Source: Proteobacteria bacterium UBA2133 | Lineage (GTDB): Bacteria; Pseudomonadota; Gammaproteobacteria; Arenicellales; UBA868 | Direction: 5' to 3' | Assembly (NCBI GenBank): GCA_002327725.1 | Contig: DCXP01000002.1 | Location: 1-41,034 of the forward strand | Length of the DNA: 41,034 nt | Shown here: positions 39,179-41,034 of the stretch, piece after piece | Layout of the letters: each line of letters opens with the position of its first letter | How positions within the stretch are numbered: position 1 is the first letter of the stretch | Position numbers and translations under genes: made by a program | Notes under the pieces: generated by a model | The model's input: only the letters and a program-made list of their open reading frames with translations | Databases searched by the model: none | Told to the model about the DNA's origin: nothing

Positions 39179-40519
39179 GTGAGCGCTCCCGCTCGAACCA
39201 TCATTGCACGGGCAACCCCGCCGGGCATCGGCGGCATCGGCGTCATCCGTATCTCTGGCCCTGAATCGGCCAGAATTGCACAAGGGCTGACCGGCCATAT
39301 CCTGCAACCGCGCGAAGCGCAGGCGACGGCCTTTCGCGACCCTGAGGGGCGTACCCTGGACTACGGGATAGCGATTTTTTTCAAAGGCCCGGCGTCGTAC
39401 ACCGGCGAGGATGTACTGGAACTCCATTGCCACGGCGGCCCCGTCATCATTGATGGGCTGCTGGCGCAGGTTGGTGCCATGGGCGCGGATCTTGCGCGGC
39501 CCGGGGAATTCACGGAAAGAGCGTTTCTCAATGGCAAACTGGACCTTGCCCAGGCCGAAGCTGTGGCCGATCTCATCAACAGCCAGACAGACGTTGCGGC
39601 CCGCTGCGCATTGCGGTCTTTACGTGGAGATTTTTCGAGGGAGATAGGCGATATCTCTCAGTTTATCGCCGAACTTAGGGTAATTATCGAAGCAAATATA
39701 GACTTCTCGGAAGAACCCGTCGATGACTTGAGTCCGGTAGTACTTGATGGGCAACTGGACCGAATCAAAGACAGCATTCTGAAGTTGGTCGATCGCGCAC
39801 GGCCCGGGGAACTCTTGTCCGCGGGCGCTCAGATTGTTCTTTTTGGCGCCCCTAACGCGGGCAAGTCGAGCCTGCTGAACGCGCTCGCTGGATCAGACCA
39901 TGCCATTGTCAGCGCGATCCCGGGCACAACCCGGGATCTCATCGAAGTAACCATAGACATCGGTGGGGCCGCGGTCCGGATCGTCGATACCGCAGGGCTG
40001 CGGCCAAGCGGCAATGAGATAGAGGCCGAGGGCGTTCGCCGCGCCGAACAGGCGATCGGTGCCGCGGACCTCTTGCTCGAGGTCATTGACGATGCTGAGC
40101 CGGCCCTGTGTGACCCTCCGCTGCGCGAAGAAGAGGGTAACGATGCCGTGTGCGTCAGGGTTTTGAACAAGATTGATATCAGCAGCCGCGCGGGCGGACG
40201 GCTCGAGCCGGAAGACGGCAAGCCACGAGTCGCAATCAGCGCGACACAGGGCTTAGGGCTCGAGCAGCTGATCGCCGTGATCACAGAGCACCTCGGATGC
40301 CCCGGCGATTTAGAAGATGTCGTCCTTGCACGGCGCCGTCACCTCGACGCCCTCGAGCAGACCCTTGAGCACATAACATCAGCACAGGCGGTGAATATGC
40401 CGGAACTTGTTGCCGAGGAACTGCGCCTTGCGCAGGGGGCGCTTGGGAAAATTACAGGAGAGGTGACTACCGAAGATCTTCTGGGCGAGATTTTCTCAAG
40501 TTTCTGTATTGGTAAGTAG
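39179..40519 (+). CDS. mnmE: tRNA uridine-5-carboxymethylaminomethyl modification GTPase MnmE
   Basis: With MnmG, modifies the wobble uridine of several tRNAs. The 446 residues begin at a GTG. The N-terminal formyl-THF-binding domain has TIIARATPPGIGGIGVIRISG; the GTPase inserted in the helical domain has G1 GAPNAGKSSLLNALAG, G2 GTTRDLIEV, G3 DTAGL and G4 NKID; and the C-terminus is FSSFCIGK, with the conserved C-x-G-K. The 41-bp gap after yidC contains no signal I recognise. The partner gene mnmG does not follow. Confidence 0.97.
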   Translation: MSAPARTIIARATPPGIGGIGVIRISGPESARIAQGLTGHILQPREAQATAFRDPEGRTLDYGIAIFFKGPASYTGEDVLELHCHGGPVIIDGLLAQVGAMGADLARPGEFTERAFLNGKLDLAQAEAVADLINSQTDVAARCALRSLRGDFSREIGDISQFIAELRVIIEANIDFSEEPVDDLSPVVLDGQLDRIKDSILKLVDRARPGELLSAGAQIVLFGAPNAGKSSLLNALAGSDHAIVSAIPGTTRDLIEVTIDIGGAAVRIVDTAGLRPSGNEIEAEGVRRAEQAIGAADLLLEVIDDAEPALCDPPLREEEGNDAVCVRVLNKIDISSRAGGRLEPEDGKPRVAISATQGLGLEQLIAVITEHLGCPGDLEDVVLARRRHLDALEQTLEHITSAQAVNMPELVAEELRLAQGALGKITGEVTTEDLLGEIFSSFCIGK

Positions 40520-40551
40520 TCATGCCCCCCGCCATCGTAGCACTGACCGAG

Positions 40552-40569
40552 TCGCCACCACGGCGATTT
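40552..40569 (+). terminator. Possible weak terminator after mnmE
   Basis: TCGCC, 5-nt loop, GGCGA then TTT, 33 bp after the mnmE stop. The stem is 5 bp and the T-run short, so it is a weak candidate. Confidence 0.3.
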
Positions 40570-40622
40570 CGAATCTGCTTAGGCGATCGAGTCCGATTTC
40601 AGGGTGTTAAACGTATGATTTA

Positions 40623-40883
40623 GTAGTACATTAAATTTATTCCTCCCTCGGGTTTGATCTCATGCGGTGTTGACGTACCGCCCAGGTTTTGGCCAGCCTT
40701 CTGTATTTTTCTTTTGGCAGATCCAGAGCGGCAGCAGTCGCAGCCTCATAGAGAATTTGGGGATTTACGTGATATTCCTCAATTTTTTCGATCAAATGCC
40801 GAGGTTGGTACTGGGCCAGATAACCCAGTAGCCACCAATCGGGAGGGGGTTTTCTTTTGGCAGGCACAACTTGATTGTACTAC
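40623..40883. repeat. Inverted repeats flanking the orphan gene
   Basis: GTAGTACA (40623-40630) and TGTACTAC (40876-40883) are perfect 8-bp inverted copies on either side of the small minus-strand gene, with partial similarity extending a few bases outwards and inwards. The segment is about 260 bp. Confidence 0.45.
40637..40867 (-). CDS. Small orphan protein, unknown function
   Basis: 76 residues from a GTG at 40867: a basic start (PAKRKPPPDWW), a helical middle (HLIEKIEEYHVNPQILYEAATAAA) and a basic end (KEKYRRLAKTWAVRQHRMRS). No signal or membrane segment is present and I do not recognise a family. Support for a real gene is the well-placed promoter (40886-40915) and the protein-like composition. 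Against it are its shortness and the absence of a ribosome binding site; the predicted leader is only about 12 nt. No other convincing gene is seen between 40520 and the window end. The final 120 bp (40916-41034) show nothing I can identify. Confidence 0.5.
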   Translation of the reverse strand: MPAKRKPPPDWWLLGYLAQYQPRHLIEKIEEYHVNPQILYEAATAAALDLPKEKYRRLAKTWAVRQHRMRSNPREE

Positions 40884-40885
40884 AT

Positions 40886-40915
40886 AGTATAGGTAATTAA
40901 GGATACTGACCTCAA
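40886..40915 (-). promoter_or_regulatory. Sigma-70 promoter of the orphan gene
   Basis: On the minus strand TTGAGG (40915-40910), 18-bp spacer and TATACT (40891-40886). Matches are 4/6 and 5/6. The expected start is about 12 nt before the GTG codon. Confidence 0.5.
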
Positions 40916-41034
40916 GCCAGAGCAAGCGCGTTGATGCCGCTGGACAAGAGGCTCTTGAACTAAGGTGCATCGGCGTTGAATCGTCGGGTGGATTCGCTGG
41001 GTGACGGGTGGCCGGCATCGAAGCGCAGGTGCGC

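Noticed and set aside
40779..41018. 79-codon minus-strand frame at the right end
   Set aside because: Overlaps the promoter and start of the orphan gene, with low-complexity composition and no recognisable domain.
1..41034. CRISPR arrays, IS elements, prophage or toxin-antitoxin modules
   Set aside because: No regularly spaced repeats, transposase, integrase or phage-like frames were found; the content is core chromosomal.

Overview
The window is a GC-rich (about 60% by eye) stretch of gammaproteobacterial chromosome that includes the replication-origin neighbourhood. The evidence is the divergent pair rpmH-rnpA-yidD-yidC-mnmE and dnaA-dnaN-gyrB, the complete atpIBEFHAGDC operon leading to glmU and glmS, a two-subunit glycyl-tRNA synthetase (glyQ/glyS), enterobacterial-type NtrB/NtrC/glnA control, and Pseudomonas-type parS sites. 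I cannot assign a genus. Almost all of the window is core chromosome; no prophage, insertion sequence, CRISPR array, tRNA or rRNA gene was seen.

Layout. 1-2.2 kb: the end of an unidentified gene, then a Tat-exported PhoX-like protein and an SDR dehydrogenase. 2.2-6.9 kb: a DUF4404 protein, then the nitrogen regulon ntrC-ntrB-glnA on the minus strand, with a sigma-54 promoter and three NtrC sites. 6.6-7.0 kb: a long gene-free stretch holding what looks like an undescribed structured RNA. 7.0-11.7 kb: a plus-strand operon glyQ-glyS-mazG-like-gmhB-plsC. 11.7-15.7 kb (minus): rsmA and pdxA, a YdhR-like protein, glmS. 15.7-24.8 kb (minus): the atp operon, then a SlyD-like FKBP and glmU. 24.8-25.4 kb: a decayed DsbA-family gene. 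25.4-28.6 kb: pcm, a TolC with an N-terminal LysM domain, and an exported hydratase-like protein. 28.6-31.2 kb: an HTH/coiled-coil protein coupled to mlaA, then apaH-apaG. 31.2-36.5 kb (minus): gyrB, dnaN, dnaA with no recF; two parS sites sit in the gap where recF normally lies. 36.4-40.5 kb: origin region and rpmH to mnmE. The last 500 bp hold one small orphan gene.

The origin is split over two DnaA-box clusters, one on each side of dnaA, with parS about 1.2 and 2.8 kb away from them. Genes on both sides are mostly transcribed away from the origin. The glnA promoter region is a textbook NtrC/sigma-54 enhancer arrangement, and NtrC probably also controls its own ntrBC messenger.

The best candidate for something undescribed is the segment of about 90-145 nt upstream of glyQ (6724-6867). 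It folds into a 10-bp closing stem, two or three inner hairpins, and two interleaved, mutually exclusive stems ending in T-runs. Other points of note are the LysM-TolC fusion, recF absence with parS in its place, a signal-peptide-bearing member of a normally cytoplasmic hydratase family, MlaA without a lipobox, and a flanked orphan gene at the right end.
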